The position numbers and the translations under genes are program-made. Below the pieces are notes generated by a model that worked only from the letters and a program-made list of their open reading frames with translations, was not told where the DNA came from and searched no databases. Shown piece after piece: positions 44,735-53,500 of a stretch of 57,523 nt of DNA. This DNA comes from CAYMAZ01 sp964428185 (GTDB lineage Bacteria > Bacteroidota > Bacteroidia > Bacteroidales > DTU049): assembly GCA_964428185.1 (NCBI GenBank), contig CAYRXH010000007.1, positions 1 through 57,523 of the forward strand. The letters run 5' to 3'. Numbering within the stretch: the stretch's first letter is position 1; the number at the start of each line of letters is the position of its first letter.

Positions 44735-45184
44735 ATGAATCTGAAGCAGAGAATTGATCAGGATATCCGGGACGCGATGAAGACCCGTGAAAAAGAAAAA
44801 CTAGAGGCACTTCGTGCTGTGAAGGCTGCAGTTTTACTTGCAGAAACAGAAAAAGGCAGCACAGGTCAGCTGACAGAAGATCAGGAATTGAAACTTATTC
44901 AGAAACTCCTGAAGCAAAGAAAGGAAGCTGCTGATATTTATATTGCACAAACCAGGCAGGATCTTGCAGATATTGAGTTGATTCAGGCCGGATTTATACA
45001 GGAATATCTTCCCGCAATGATGGATGAATCCACACTTACTGAAAAGATAAAAAAAATCATCAGCCAACTTGGTGTGACTGATCCTAAAGATTTTGGAAAG
45101 GTGATGGGGACTGCTTCAAAAATGTTTGCCGGAAAGGCTGATAATAAAATGATTTCAGATATTATCAGGAAAATATTGTCCTGA
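44735..45184 (+). CDS. YqeY-like (GatB/YqeY domain) protein
   Basis: The 149-residue protein matches the stand-alone YqeY family related to the tail domain of GatB: LKQRIDQDIRDAMKTREKEK, LRAVKAAVLLAETEKG, LIQKLLKQRKEAADIY and the end DFGKVMGTASKMFAGKADNK. The family may act on tRNA-linked processes, but the function is not established. It lies ten bases after ftsZ, a common place for it in Bacteroidota. Confidence 0.92.
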   Translation: MNLKQRIDQDIRDAMKTREKEKLEALRAVKAAVLLAETEKGSTGQLTEDQELKLIQKLLKQRKEAADIYIAQTRQDLADIELIQAGFIQEYLPAMMDESTLTEKIKKIISQLGVTDPKDFGKVMGTASKMFAGKADNKMISDIIRKILS

Positions 45185-45247
45185 CACGAAATAAGAGTTT
45201 CATATCTGTGTGTTGTTTGTTTGGTTTGGAGTATACTATACTGTACT

Positions 45248-47053
45248 ATGAAATGTATTTTTATTGCTGTATGTGTCTTGTTTTTTAGTGCCGGTTTTGC
45301 AAACGCACAGAATGAGAATGAACAACAAAAGCCCTCTGATTGTATAATGAATGAATTGATTTCAAAAGTATATCAGAACGAACTCTTTCAGTCATACTAT
45401 CCATTCATTGCATACGATAGAAATATTATTGAGTGGAACAAGAACGAGGAAGTTATGATTTTTCTGAATAAGATGAAAGAAAGTAAAACCGGAATTGTTC
45501 GGATACTTCACATTGGAGATTCCCATATCCATTCAGATATCTTTACAGGATTTGTCAGGAAGAGACTACAGAACTTATTCGGAAACGGAGGAAGGGGTCT
45601 GGTATTTCCCTTTTGTACAGCAGGAACTCATGCTACCAGAGACTATAAAACATCGTGTACAGGAACATGGACTTCTGCCAAAACAACTGAACGTGTTTTA
45701 ATCTATGATATTGGAGTAACAGGCGTCACTGCCAGAACAGATGATGTGAATGCAACTGCATCGATTATTTTCAGACCCGGAGTGTATAAAATACCGAAGA
45801 AACAAATGAAAGTTTCCGTGCTCTATCTGGACTGTGAAAATGCTTTTGATGTGAACCTAAGATCAGGAAAGAAAAGCTGGGAAGTGACCTCAGTAGATTC
45901 TGAAAACGGTGTGATGACAGGAATGCTTGACTGGAGTTCTGATACACTGACAATTAGTTTTACGAAATCAGATACCACACAGAAGTTTTTCGAAATGTAT
46001 GGGCTTGTCATTGAGGATTCTGATCAAAATGGAATAATCTACAGCAGTGCAGGAATTAATGGTTCTGCAATGTACCATCTGGTGAACCAGAAGCTCCTTG
46101 AAAAACATATCGAAATATTGAAACCTGACCTGCTTGTTCTGGATCTTGGAACAAATGATATCTACAGAGGGACATTTGAAGAATCGGTATTGTATAAGTT
46201 GTTGACTACGATTGTTCAGAAAGTGCGTAAAGTGGTTCCTGAAGCCTGTATTTTGCTTATTCCGCCTCAGGATATGTATTACAGAAAAAAACATATTGTC
46301 AGTACAGATAAATACAGTGCCCTGCTTCGCAAAGTAGCTTTTGAACAGGGATGCCTATTCTGGGATTATTTTGCTGTCAGCGGTGGAAACTATTCCATGC
46401 TGAAGTGGGAACTGAAATTGCTGGCAAAAAAAGATAGACTTCATCTTTCAACTGAAGGATATGAACTGAAAGGAAAATTATTTGTCATGGCATTGCTTGA
46501 TTTGTATACAGAATTCATCCGGAATGAAATATTTCCCCCTGAACGAATATGGGAACAAACAGACTCTGCCTGTATCGCTCTTTTGTTCAACCCTTCATCT
46601 CTCTATGGAGGCCCCGTTCAGCCAGATACAGTGGCAATTCATTCAATGCCTTTTGAGACTACACAAACCAACAAGCCTGCTTCCAGTGGATCAGTAACCC
46701 ATATTGTAAAAAGTGGAGAAAACCTCGGACTGGTTGCTCAGAAATATGGTGTCACAGTTGCTCAACTGCAGCAGTGGAATTCTATTAAAGGAACGACAAT
46801 TTATCCTGGACAGAAACTTATATTATATGGGGAAAATGCCACCGTGAAGCCATCGGGTTTTGATAACAAACAAACTACAAACAGTTTTTCTTCCCCTGCA
46901 GGAAAAAGGAAAATTACATATACTGTAAAATCAGGTGACTCTCTCTATGCTATTGCAAAAAATCACGGAACGACAGTTGAAAACATTAAAAAATGGAATA
47001 AACTGACAACAGACAGAATTCATCCCGGGCAACAACTCATAATTTATAAATAA
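45248..47053 (+). CDS. Secreted SGNH-type esterase with two C-terminal LysM domains
   Basis: From the Met at 45248 the protein is 601 residues. A signal peptide (ending GFANAQ) is followed by an SGNH hydrolase domain: block I RILHIGDSHIHSDIF with the catalytic Ser, block III VLDLGTNDIYRG, and block V DRLHLSTEGYEL with Asp and His. Two LysM domains close it, THIVKSGENLGLVAQKYG and YTVKSGDSLYAIAKNHG, which normally bind peptidoglycan. A role in removing acetyl groups from peptidoglycan is a fair guess from domains and from location behind the wall cluster, but is not shown. A bidirectional terminator follows. Confidence 0.87.
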   Translation: MKCIFIAVCVLFFSAGFANAQNENEQQKPSDCIMNELISKVYQNELFQSYYPFIAYDRNIIEWNKNEEVMIFLNKMKESKTGIVRILHIGDSHIHSDIFTGFVRKRLQNLFGNGGRGLVFPFCTAGTHATRDYKTSCTGTWTSAKTTERVLIYDIGVTGVTARTDDVNATASIIFRPGVYKIPKKQMKVSVLYLDCENAFDVNLRSGKKSWEVTSVDSENGVMTGMLDWSSDTLTISFTKSDTTQKFFEMYGLVIEDSDQNGIIYSSAGINGSAMYHLVNQKLLEKHIEILKPDLLVLDLGTNDIYRGTFEESVLYKLLTTIVQKVRKVVPEACILLIPPQDMYYRKKHIVSTDKYSALLRKVAFEQGCLFWDYFAVSGGNYSMLKWELKLLAKKDRLHLSTEGYELKGKLFVMALLDLYTEFIRNEIFPPERIWEQTDSACIALLFNPSSLYGGPVQPDTVAIHSMPFETTQTNKPASSGSVTHIVKSGENLGLVAQKYGVTVAQLQQWNSIKGTTIYPGQKLILYGENATVKPSGFDNKQTTNSFSSPAGKRKITYTVKSGDSLYAIAKNHGTTVENIKKWNKLTTDRIHPGQQLIIYK

Positions 47054-47083
47054 AAAAACCCGCATTGAAAAACGGGTTTTTTT
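47052..47083. terminator. Bidirectional Rho-independent terminator
   Basis: A perfect 11-bp stem (seven A plus CCCG pairing with CGGG plus seven T) encloses a 10-base loop. The A and T runs make it work in both directions. It separates the rightward LysM-SGNH gene (stop at 47053) from the leftward secreted gene ending at 47103. Confidence 0.85.
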
Positions 47084-47102
47084 AAAAAATTATTCAGTAT
47101 TC

Positions 47103-48497
47103 TTATTTTATCAAAATTTTCTGAGAATGATTGTTCACAGAAGAAGTGATGTTGATAAAATAAATTCCCGGAGCAAACAGATTGCTTTCAATTTTTTTAT
47201 TGATAACTTCTGAACTTGCAGTGTAATGTTTTGAATAGATAGTTTTGCCCTGGGCATCGGTAAATGTAAGAAGATAAGAAGTGTTGACGACAGCATCATG
47301 AATGATTTCAATATACCCCTCAGTTGAGTTATCCCCAACAGTCAGGTTGAACTGACGGTCTTCATCACAGGTTACAGAAATTATTTCTGATGTGCTTGAT
47401 TCTCCGTTGAAGTCTGTTTGCTTCAATCTGTAATAAACTGTTGAAGGATAAAGAATATCTTCAAAAATATATTTTTTCAGTTCATTGGAAGTGCCTGCAC
47501 CGTCAATTATTGTAACAACTTCGAAATTTAATCCGTTAAACGAGCGTTCAAGTGTAAAGTAATCGTTGTTTAATTCAGAAGCTGTTTCCCAGGTAACTCT
47601 TGTAGAGTGTTCAAGACAACCGGCTTTGAGATAAACAAGATCAATTGGCAGAACGATTGAGCAATCGAAAGAAGCACCATTGGTTAGAGTCCAGTCAAGA
47701 GAATAAGAATTTGGATTGAGTTTGTTCCACTCATTGACCATAAGATAGATAACTTGACCTGCAGTAATATCAAGTTCAGCCACCCACTGATCACCTGAAA
47801 CATCTTCGGATAAGTCTCCTGCAGTATTCACTATCCCTGTTTTATCCGGGGCATTATAGGCTGCATAAGAACACCTCACGGGTGCACCTAAGGACCCACA
47901 ATCATTTGCAAGATATAAAGCAAAATCCATATCACTATTTCCAACAGGATTTATTGAAAATTCTATTGTGCCGCTTGTTGCAACTCTCATCCAGTACCAT
48001 TCAGTGAAATTCTCAGAGGTAACACACCCTCCACACCCTTCAGATTCAAGTCCAGGTCCCCATACTTCAGAAGAAACAGTGACGTCATCACAAACAGGAA
48101 TAGCAATGGAGCAGTCATTATTGTATGTGTCAATTGACCCTCCTGCAAAGGGGACACAACTAAGAGTGATGTCCCAACCCTCCCAGTATCCGGCATTAGA
48201 AGCATCTGAGCTAAATTTGAATGTTAAGCAACCACTAGAGTGAGTTGATGTAAACACTCCGCCATTGTAAAGGCCTGCAGTATTATAAATTTGAGGAACA
48301 GAAGTATTTCCGCAACCACTCCAGATGGTAGGACTGTTTTGAGTAGGTCCGTTCTGCACCCACAAATGGTCAACACAGCCTGCAGGAGCTGATTGATATT
48401 CAATCTGCATGCTGTTGATGGTTGCCTGAACAGCCATTAAAGGACTACCAGGACAAAATGTTCTGTAAATCTGATTGATATTGTTTGAATAAGTCAC
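47103..48497 (-). CDS. Secreted CUB-like protein, C-terminal part after a frameshift
   Basis: These 464 residues continue the protein that begins at 49480. They start inside a second CUB-like domain (GVTYSNNINQIYRTFCPGS to YWEGWDITLSC). A middle domain follows (AIPVCDDVTVSSEVWG to YLMVNEWNKLNP), then a linker segment common before sorting domains (LEHSTRVTWETASELNNDYF), and a type IX C-terminal domain ending APGIYFINITSS. The only start is a GTG at 48497, with no signal peptide, which fits a broken gene rather than an independent one. Confidence 0.8.
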   Translation of the reverse strand: MTYSNNINQIYRTFCPGSPLMAVQATINSMQIEYQSAPAGCVDHLWVQNGPTQNSPTIWSGCGNTSVPQIYNTAGLYNGGVFTSTHSSGCLTFKFSSDASNAGYWEGWDITLSCVPFAGGSIDTYNNDCSIAIPVCDDVTVSSEVWGPGLESEGCGGCVTSENFTEWYWMRVATSGTIEFSINPVGNSDMDFALYLANDCGSLGAPVRCSYAAYNAPDKTGIVNTAGDLSEDVSGDQWVAELDITAGQVIYLMVNEWNKLNPNSYSLDWTLTNGASFDCSIVLPIDLVYLKAGCLEHSTRVTWETASELNNDYFTLERSFNGLNFEVVTIIDGAGTSNELKKYIFEDILYPSTVYYRLKQTDFNGESSTSEIISVTCDEDRQFNLTVGDNSTEGYIEIIHDAVVNTSYLLTFTDAQGKTIYSKHYTASSEVINKKIESNLFAPGIYFINITSSVNNHSQKILIK

Positions 48498-49480
48498 ACC
48501 AGGGCACCGTTGTCATAATAAGTGCCAGAACATGTGCTTACCATACATTGACCCAGATATGTGTTTTGTATTCCAACTGCAGGATGAAAATAAGAACCAC
48601 CAATGGCTTCTGGGCAGGCCCCGCAATCAAACGGGCAGGAGTTGCATGTTTCGCCATAACCGCAGTAATAATCACCGCGCACATCAACATAACTTTCGGT
48701 GAAACAAATATCAAAATTTCCCTCAGTTACACTTGATACACCAATATAATAGAAATCCTGATCAAGATCAGACCAGGTTATTGTGCTTGCAGATGCTCCG
48801 CATTGAGCCCCTGTGCCGGTGTACGTTCCCAATGTGCCGGTATGGCATGGATCTCCATAAACAATCAAATATTCAACATTAGCAAATGTGGCATTTTGAA
48901 GTGTCACGGATAAATTATTGTTCCCTCCAGATAAATCAACTTCATACCAGACAGTATTTCCTGAAGTAAAACATCCGTAACTGAAATCCCCTGTTGAACC
49001 AACATTTGTTTGTCCTGCCAGACAGCTTCCATCAGGAGTAACAGAAGTTGCATGATATATCCAATCATTTGCAGCAGCAGGAGCAGCGAGACAGCTAACA
49101 TATGCTTCCCAGCCTGGTCTGGTAAGTGAGCCATCAGATATAAACACAAACGTGAGACAACCACAGGCTGAATTTAAAATTCCGGTTCCAGGATTGGTAA
49201 TATCTGGAGTACCAACAGCTTGATCACCGTACCAAACAAAAAGGTTGTCGTTGTTACGCAAACTCATGACAGAAAAGTTAACTCTTATAGCAGCATTATT
49301 TACTGAACAAAATGTAATTGTGTCATTAGCATTATTTGAATAATCGCTGGAAGGTCCGCCATCATCAAAAAACCATGTGCCGCATGTGTTTACTGTGCCT
49401 CCGTCACTGATTAGTACTTGTGAAAATACAGGAAAAATTGTTAGGAAAATAATCAGGCTAATAAGAATGAACTTTTTCAT
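48494..49480 (-). CDS. Secreted CUB-like protein, N-terminal part before a frameshift
   Basis: The 328 residues open with a signal peptide (about 1-20, ending FPVFSQ). Then comes a CUB-like domain (CGTWFFDDGGPSSDYSNN to GWEAYVSC), a middle domain, and a Cys-rich segment (CGYGETCNSCPFDCGACPEA). The frame ends abruptly inside the start of a second CUB-like domain: TYYDNG is followed by ALV and stop, where the family pattern would read on as GGPGVTYSNN. One missing base at about 48504 explains this. The gene overlaps the preceding small secreted gene by four bases. Confidence 0.8.
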   Translation of the reverse strand: MKKFILISLIIFLTIFPVFSQVLISDGGTVNTCGTWFFDDGGPSSDYSNNANDTITFCSVNNAAIRVNFSVMSLRNNDNLFVWYGDQAVGTPDITNPGTGILNSACGCLTFVFISDGSLTRPGWEAYVSCLAAPAAANDWIYHATSVTPDGSCLAGQTNVGSTGDFSYGCFTSGNTVWYEVDLSGGNNNLSVTLQNATFANVEYLIVYGDPCHTGTLGTYTGTGAQCGASASTITWSDLDQDFYYIGVSSVTEGNFDICFTESYVDVRGDYYCGYGETCNSCPFDCGACPEAIGGSYFHPAVGIQNTYLGQCMVSTCSGTYYDNGALV

Positions 49481-49776
49481 TGGTCCTCCTTTTTTGCTGG
49501 TAGAAGGTCAGGTTGTTCCTTGTCCTTTGGTTCTGGTTCTGCTGTTTCAACCGGGGCAATAACTGTTTGGGTTTCATGTGAGATTAAAATAACTGGGGCA
49601 CCTTTAGGCTCAGCAGTTTGATCAAACCGAATTTTCGATTCACTGGCTTTAACTGCTGAAGGAGTAATATTGATTTCAGTATCTTTTTGTGCACTGAGTA
49701 AAGCAGGTATGCCTGTCAAAATAATGAAAAGAAGACACGCTCTGAAATTTATTCTAAATAGAATATTTTTTGACAT
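49477..49776 (-). CDS. Small exported protein of unknown function
   Basis: The 99-residue product has a signal peptide (about residues 10-29, ending ALLSAQ). The mature part is low-complexity and rich in Pro, Glu and Lys (VETAEPEPKDKEQPDLLPAK), probably unstructured. It overlaps the start of the CUB-like secreted gene by four bases (ATGA), so the two are cotranscribed. I recognise no family. It could be a linker-like or accessory factor for the large partner, but that is only a guess from position. Confidence 0.6.
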   Translation of the reverse strand: MSKNILFRINFRACLLFIILTGIPALLSAQKDTEINITPSAVKASESKIRFDQTAEPKGAPVILISHETQTVIAPVETAEPEPKDKEQPDLLPAKKEDQ

Positions 49777-50504
49777 AATACAGGGGGGTATTATTTATAA
49801 ATAATTATATTGTAAAAATAATACAGTATAATTTGGATTTTTGCAATAAAAAAATGTTAAATTGCCAAGAATCAAACTATGTCATTGAAAGTGAGATTGA
49901 TAATCATATAAAACTTTAAAAATATAGACCATTAATATTAGAAGTAACAGTTCTACTGTTGAGTTGTTTTAAATAATAGATGAACTATTTATAAATGCAA
50001 ATGAAATAAGGCTCCTGCTTGAAAAATTATTTAAAAAAAAATTATAAATAATATATAAAAATTTAAAATATTACTTTAAAAAATCAAAATATTAAAATAA
50101 AAAAATTTGAGAAAAAATACATAAAACTCCTAGTAGTAATTTTTTCTCGCTTAATTTATAAACTTGAGATTATACCTATCATTTAGAGATGGTTATTATT
50201 AGAGATGAATTTTTTGAAACAAAAGAAAAACGAATTTAGCAAATTCCAAACATATCTACTTATAGTTAATGTGTTAGGTATTGTTTTAGCATTTTATATT
50301 GATATACCATGAGAGAAACGCACTTGTATGCTTCAACCTCTTTTCCCCCTGCAATAGCCTTTGGAAAATACTGGAATCAAGACACATCGAATCAGGCAAA
50401 GAATGTTTCGTGTTCTCTTCAAATCTAAGGCTAGGTTAGTGTAAATTATTGCGCATGCTGTTGTGTGCAGAAAGCAATTTTGTTTTCATGCAAAAGCTGT
50501 CAGT
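49777..50504. other. AT-rich gene-free stretch
   Basis: The left 400 or so bases are extremely AT-rich with A/T homopolymers and no usable open frame. From about 50300 to 50430 base composition is more balanced and holds a 39-codon open frame (50309-50428, + strand) that I do not recognise; it may be a relic. The right edge contains the hairpin terminator at 50492-50518. I see no RNA gene or repeat. Confidence 0.55.
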
Positions 50505-50518
50505 TTATGGCAGCTTTT
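50492..50518. terminator. Hairpin terminator overlapping the end of the TPR gene
   Basis: A 10-bp stem (AAAAGCTGTC pairing with GGCAGCTTTT, one G-T pair) has a 7-base loop (AGTTTAT) and is followed on the plus strand by a T run. On the minus strand it includes the last codons and stop of the TPR gene. Confidence 0.65.
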
Positions 50519-51827
50519 TTTTTGGATTTCTGTAATAATTGTACTGAAAAAGAATAATCAATGATAACACACAAATTGTTGCAAAAAGAAAAATAAGAAG
50601 TTCATCGCCTGATTCATTGATTGGTTTGTCATTGGTGATTGTACTGAGTTGTATTTGATTCTCTGCATCAACATAATTTGAATCTGAAACGAGCCTGAAA
50701 AGTTCGCTTTGATACTCGTATGCTTTTTCCCATTTTTCTGTGCCTGCACTCAGAATTGTCAGTTGTTCGAGTGTTGCCTTGAGGAGTTCTGAATATCCGA
50801 GTTCACGTGAATATTCCAGACTATTCTGATAGTATAGGATGGCTTTGGTTGTGTCTTGAATGTTTTGATAAAACTGTGCCTGAGAGAAAAAACCTGTTGC
50901 AAGTTGTCTGAAATCACCTGCCTCCATTGCCAGATTCATTCCCCTGAAGAAATAATCTTCAGCTTCTGCAGGCTGGTTGAGAGACTGAAGTACAATTGCA
51001 TACACAACGTAACTTTGTGCAATACCTTTGTAATCATTGTATTGCCCTCTGATTTGTTTACTCTCAAGAATATAAGGAAGCGCTTCTTTGCCTTTTCCGG
51101 CTTCTGCAAGCACACTGGCGATATTGGCAGCAGCCATTGCAACATTTGTTTTGCTTTCTTCTTTTTGATAAATCCGGTATGCTTTTACAAAGTAATCAAG
51201 TGCCAGATCATGATCTCCGGTATCATAATAAACTGCTCCCATATTATTATAAGAATCAGCAGCTCCTATGGGATTATTAATTAGTAGCTCCAGTTTTGCA
51301 GACTCTTTATAATAATTCAATGCTTTCTGATAATTGCCTTCAAGAAGAAAAATGTTTGCCAGATTGCTCAGTCCCACTGCAATACCCGAAGTATCTTTCA
51401 GACTCATATCCAGTTCAAGTCCTATAAAGAGCAGTTCCTTCGCTTTTTTTATTTCTCCCATTGAAGAATAAACAAGCTGAAGATTATTGTAGCATGCAGA
51501 CATGGCAGCACTGTCATGTGTTATTTCTGATATACTCAGGGCTCGGTTGAGAAAATGTAGCGACTGATCATGCTCAGCAATTGCCATTGATGAAATACCT
51601 GCATTTCGAAGACTTAAAATATAAGTCTCATTTAAAGTGTCTTCATTGGCAAGAGATATTGCATACAGTGATAACTTGAGTGCGCGATCAGGATGGGTAT
51701 ATCGTAAATGATATGCCTGAAGATTAAGGCTGTCAATAAAGTTGTGAACTTGTCCGTTGCCAGCAGACCTAAATAAAGATATGATCAGCAGAAATGAAAA
51801 GAGGCGGACCAGTCCTGATTGTTTCAC
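50505..51827 (-). CDS. Tetratricopeptide-repeat receptor-like protein without output domain
   Basis: The 440-residue protein has a signal peptide (about 1-25), then about eight TPR units spanning residues 30-380 (examples: ALNYYKESAKLELLINNPIG and ALDYFVKAYRIYQKEESK). A single membrane helix (about 409-430, LLIFLFATICVLSLIILF) is followed by only a dozen residues (YNYYRNPKKKLP). In many Bacteroidota sensors this layout continues into a histidine kinase or a LuxR domain, but here it stops. It lies 14 bases after the small exported gene upstream, so they form an operon. Confidence 0.82.
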   Translation of the reverse strand: MKQSGLVRLFSFLLIISLFRSAGNGQVHNFIDSLNLQAYHLRYTHPDRALKLSLYAISLANEDTLNETYILSLRNAGISSMAIAEHDQSLHFLNRALSISEITHDSAAMSACYNNLQLVYSSMGEIKKAKELLFIGLELDMSLKDTSGIAVGLSNLANIFLLEGNYQKALNYYKESAKLELLINNPIGAADSYNNMGAVYYDTGDHDLALDYFVKAYRIYQKEESKTNVAMAAANIASVLAEAGKGKEALPYILESKQIRGQYNDYKGIAQSYVVYAIVLQSLNQPAEAEDYFFRGMNLAMEAGDFRQLATGFFSQAQFYQNIQDTTKAILYYQNSLEYSRELGYSELLKATLEQLTILSAGTEKWEKAYEYQSELFRLVSDSNYVDAENQIQLSTITNDKPINESGDELLIFLFATICVLSLIILFQYNYYRNPKKKLP

Positions 51828-51841
51828 AAATGAAATTATGA

Positions 51842-52156
51842 TTATTCAAAAATTTCTATATTTCTGAATTGTGTAATCAGGTTATAGTCAATTTTTATAT
51901 GATAAATTCCTCTTTTCCAGTCACTTATGTTAATATAAATGGGATTCTGACGGGTATGTACGTTGAGTTTCACTTCTTCTGAAGAACGGTATATGAATAT
52001 ATCAAACTCAGTGACACTTTTATCAAGAATATAAATAATCAGGGTATCTCCTGCAGTATTGAATTTCATTTCAATTTCATCAGGGTCAGACTTTTGTGCA
52101 GAGACCAGACAGCTGAATGCTGAAAAAATGAAAAGTGTAAGGAATATCTTTTTCAT
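51842..52156 (-). CDS. Small exported protein of unknown function
   Basis: From the Met at 52156 the product has 104 residues, with a signal peptide ending CLVSAQ and a mature part of beta-type pattern (EMKFNTAGDTLIIYILDKS, then GIYHIKIDYNLITQFRNIEIF). The mature part resembles a single beta-sandwich such as the last module of sorting domains, but it lacks the YPNP start. A TATATTTG box lies 28 bases upstream of the start. It heads an operon with the TPR gene. I recognise no family. Confidence 0.6.
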   Translation of the reverse strand: MKKIFLTLFIFSAFSCLVSAQKSDPDEIEMKFNTAGDTLIIYILDKSVTEFDIFIYRSSEEVKLNVHTRQNPIYINISDWKRGIYHIKIDYNLITQFRNIEIFE

Positions 52157-52184
52157 AATGAGGGATGGTTTTAATTTCACTTTG

Positions 52185-52192
52185 CAAATATA
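52185..52192 (-). promoter_or_regulatory. Putative promoter -7 box for the small exported/TPR operon
   Basis: The minus strand reads TATATTTG, an exact match, 28 bases before the start at 52156. Confidence 0.45.
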
Positions 52193-52333
52193 AAAAATAT
52201 TATGACTTGTGGTATTATTGTTCAGATGAATTTATTTTTCCCGCTGAAGTCGGGAAAAAAGTATATCAGGTCTCCTAACCTGTGGTTGTTCATAATTTCA
52301 TTTTGGTGAAAGACTGAACACTAATTTTTTTCA

Positions 52334-52341
52334 TAAATTTG
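52334..52341 (+). promoter_or_regulatory. Putative promoter -7 box for the polyprenyl synthase gene
   Basis: TAAATTTG matches TAnnTTTG. It ends one base before the first ATG (52343) and 13 before the second (52355), which favours the second as the real start. Confidence 0.42.
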
Positions 52342-52354
52342 CATGGTTCAACTT

Positions 52355-53484
52355 ATGAAAAGAGATTTGCAATCAGTATATGCTGCTGTTCAACCTGATA
52401 TGGAAAAATTCAGGATTGAATTTGATCGTTTGATGAAATCTGATGTTCAGATGTTGAAGATCANNNNNNNNNNNNNNNNNNNNNNNNNNNNNNNNNNNNN
52501 NNNNNNNNNNNNNNNNNNNNNNNNNNNNNNNNNNNNNNNNNNNNNNNNNNNNNNNNNNNNNNNTTCAGGATTGAATTTGATCGTTTGATGAAATCTGATG
52601 TTCAGATGTTGAAGATCATTCTGAAGTATCTTTTTAGGAAAAAGGGAAAACAACTGAGACCTCTGCTTGCTATTTTGTCTGCCCGTCTTTTTGGGGAGCC
52701 TAATGAGCAGACTTACAGGGCTGCGGCTTTGATTGAACTGCTCCATACTGCCACTCTGGTACATGATGATGTTGTTGATGAAGCAGATTTCAGGAGAGGA
52801 GTGTTTACTATTAATGCACTGTGGAAAAACAAAGCAGCCGTGCTGGTCGGAGATTATCTTCTTGCCACCGGTTTACTGACGGCACTTGATAATAATTATT
52901 TTCAATTGCTCAGATATGTATCAAACGCAACAAGAAAAATGAGCGAGGGGGAGTTGTGGCAGATACGGCATGCCAGAAACATTAGCCCCGATGAAGAAGC
53001 CTATCTCAGGATAATTGAATACAAAACTGCTGTGCTTTTTGGTTCATGTTTTCAGTGCGGAGCATTTACTACCGGCGCTACTGAAAGCGAAATAAATGCA
53101 ATGTATCAGATTGGTCTCAATGCCGGAATAGCCTTTCAGATAAAAGATGATATTCTTGATTTTGATGCAGCTCATTCGCAGAAAAAATCATTTGCAGACC
53201 TGAAGGAGAAAAAATTGACTCTTCCTGTGATTCATGCCTTGAATCAATCTGACAGATTGGAGAAGATCAAATTCAGAAAACTGATCCGTCGGGTTAAAAA
53301 GCACCCCTGGCGTTCGAAAGATATTCTGCAGTGGATCAATGAGAAGGGAAGCCTCAGCTATTCTGAGCAAAAAATGATGGAATATCAGGAAAAAGCCCTG
53401 TCACTTCTTAAACAGTTTCCCCAGTCTGAAACACAAACTCATATCAGAGATACAATATTATTTCTCACACAGCGTAATTATTAA
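52355..53484 (+). CDS. ispB: Polyprenyl (octaprenyl-type) diphosphate synthase, split by a scaffold gap
   Basis: This trans-prenyltransferase extends isoprenoid chains, here most likely the menaquinone side chain. The first Asp-rich motif is LVHDDVVDEADFRRG and the second is FQIKDDILDFDAA, with KKGKQLRPLLAILSARL carrying the diphosphate-binding Lys/Arg. A scaffold gap with duplicated flanks interrupts the gene. Merging it removes 155 bases and restores one frame (VQMLKI running into ILKYLF), giving about 324 residues, the normal size. As written, the frame changes across the gap. The MORN-repeat gene follows after 16 bases. Confidence 0.9.
52409..52618. other. Scaffold gap (100 N) flanked by identical 55-bp copies
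   Basis: Positions 52464-52563 are 100 Ns. The 55 bases on each side (52409-52463 and 52564-52618) are identical, exactly as at the other gap. Collapsing them restores a single polyprenyl synthase reading frame, which confirms an unmerged contig overlap and not missing sequence. Confidence 0.95.
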
Positions 53485-53500
53485 GATAAAAAAGTAATCT

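Noticed and set aside
52409..52618. 55-bp direct repeats as the target-site duplication or ends of a mobile element
   Set aside because: Both gaps have exactly 55 identical bases touching exactly 100 Ns, and merging restores genes. An assembler artefact explains both.
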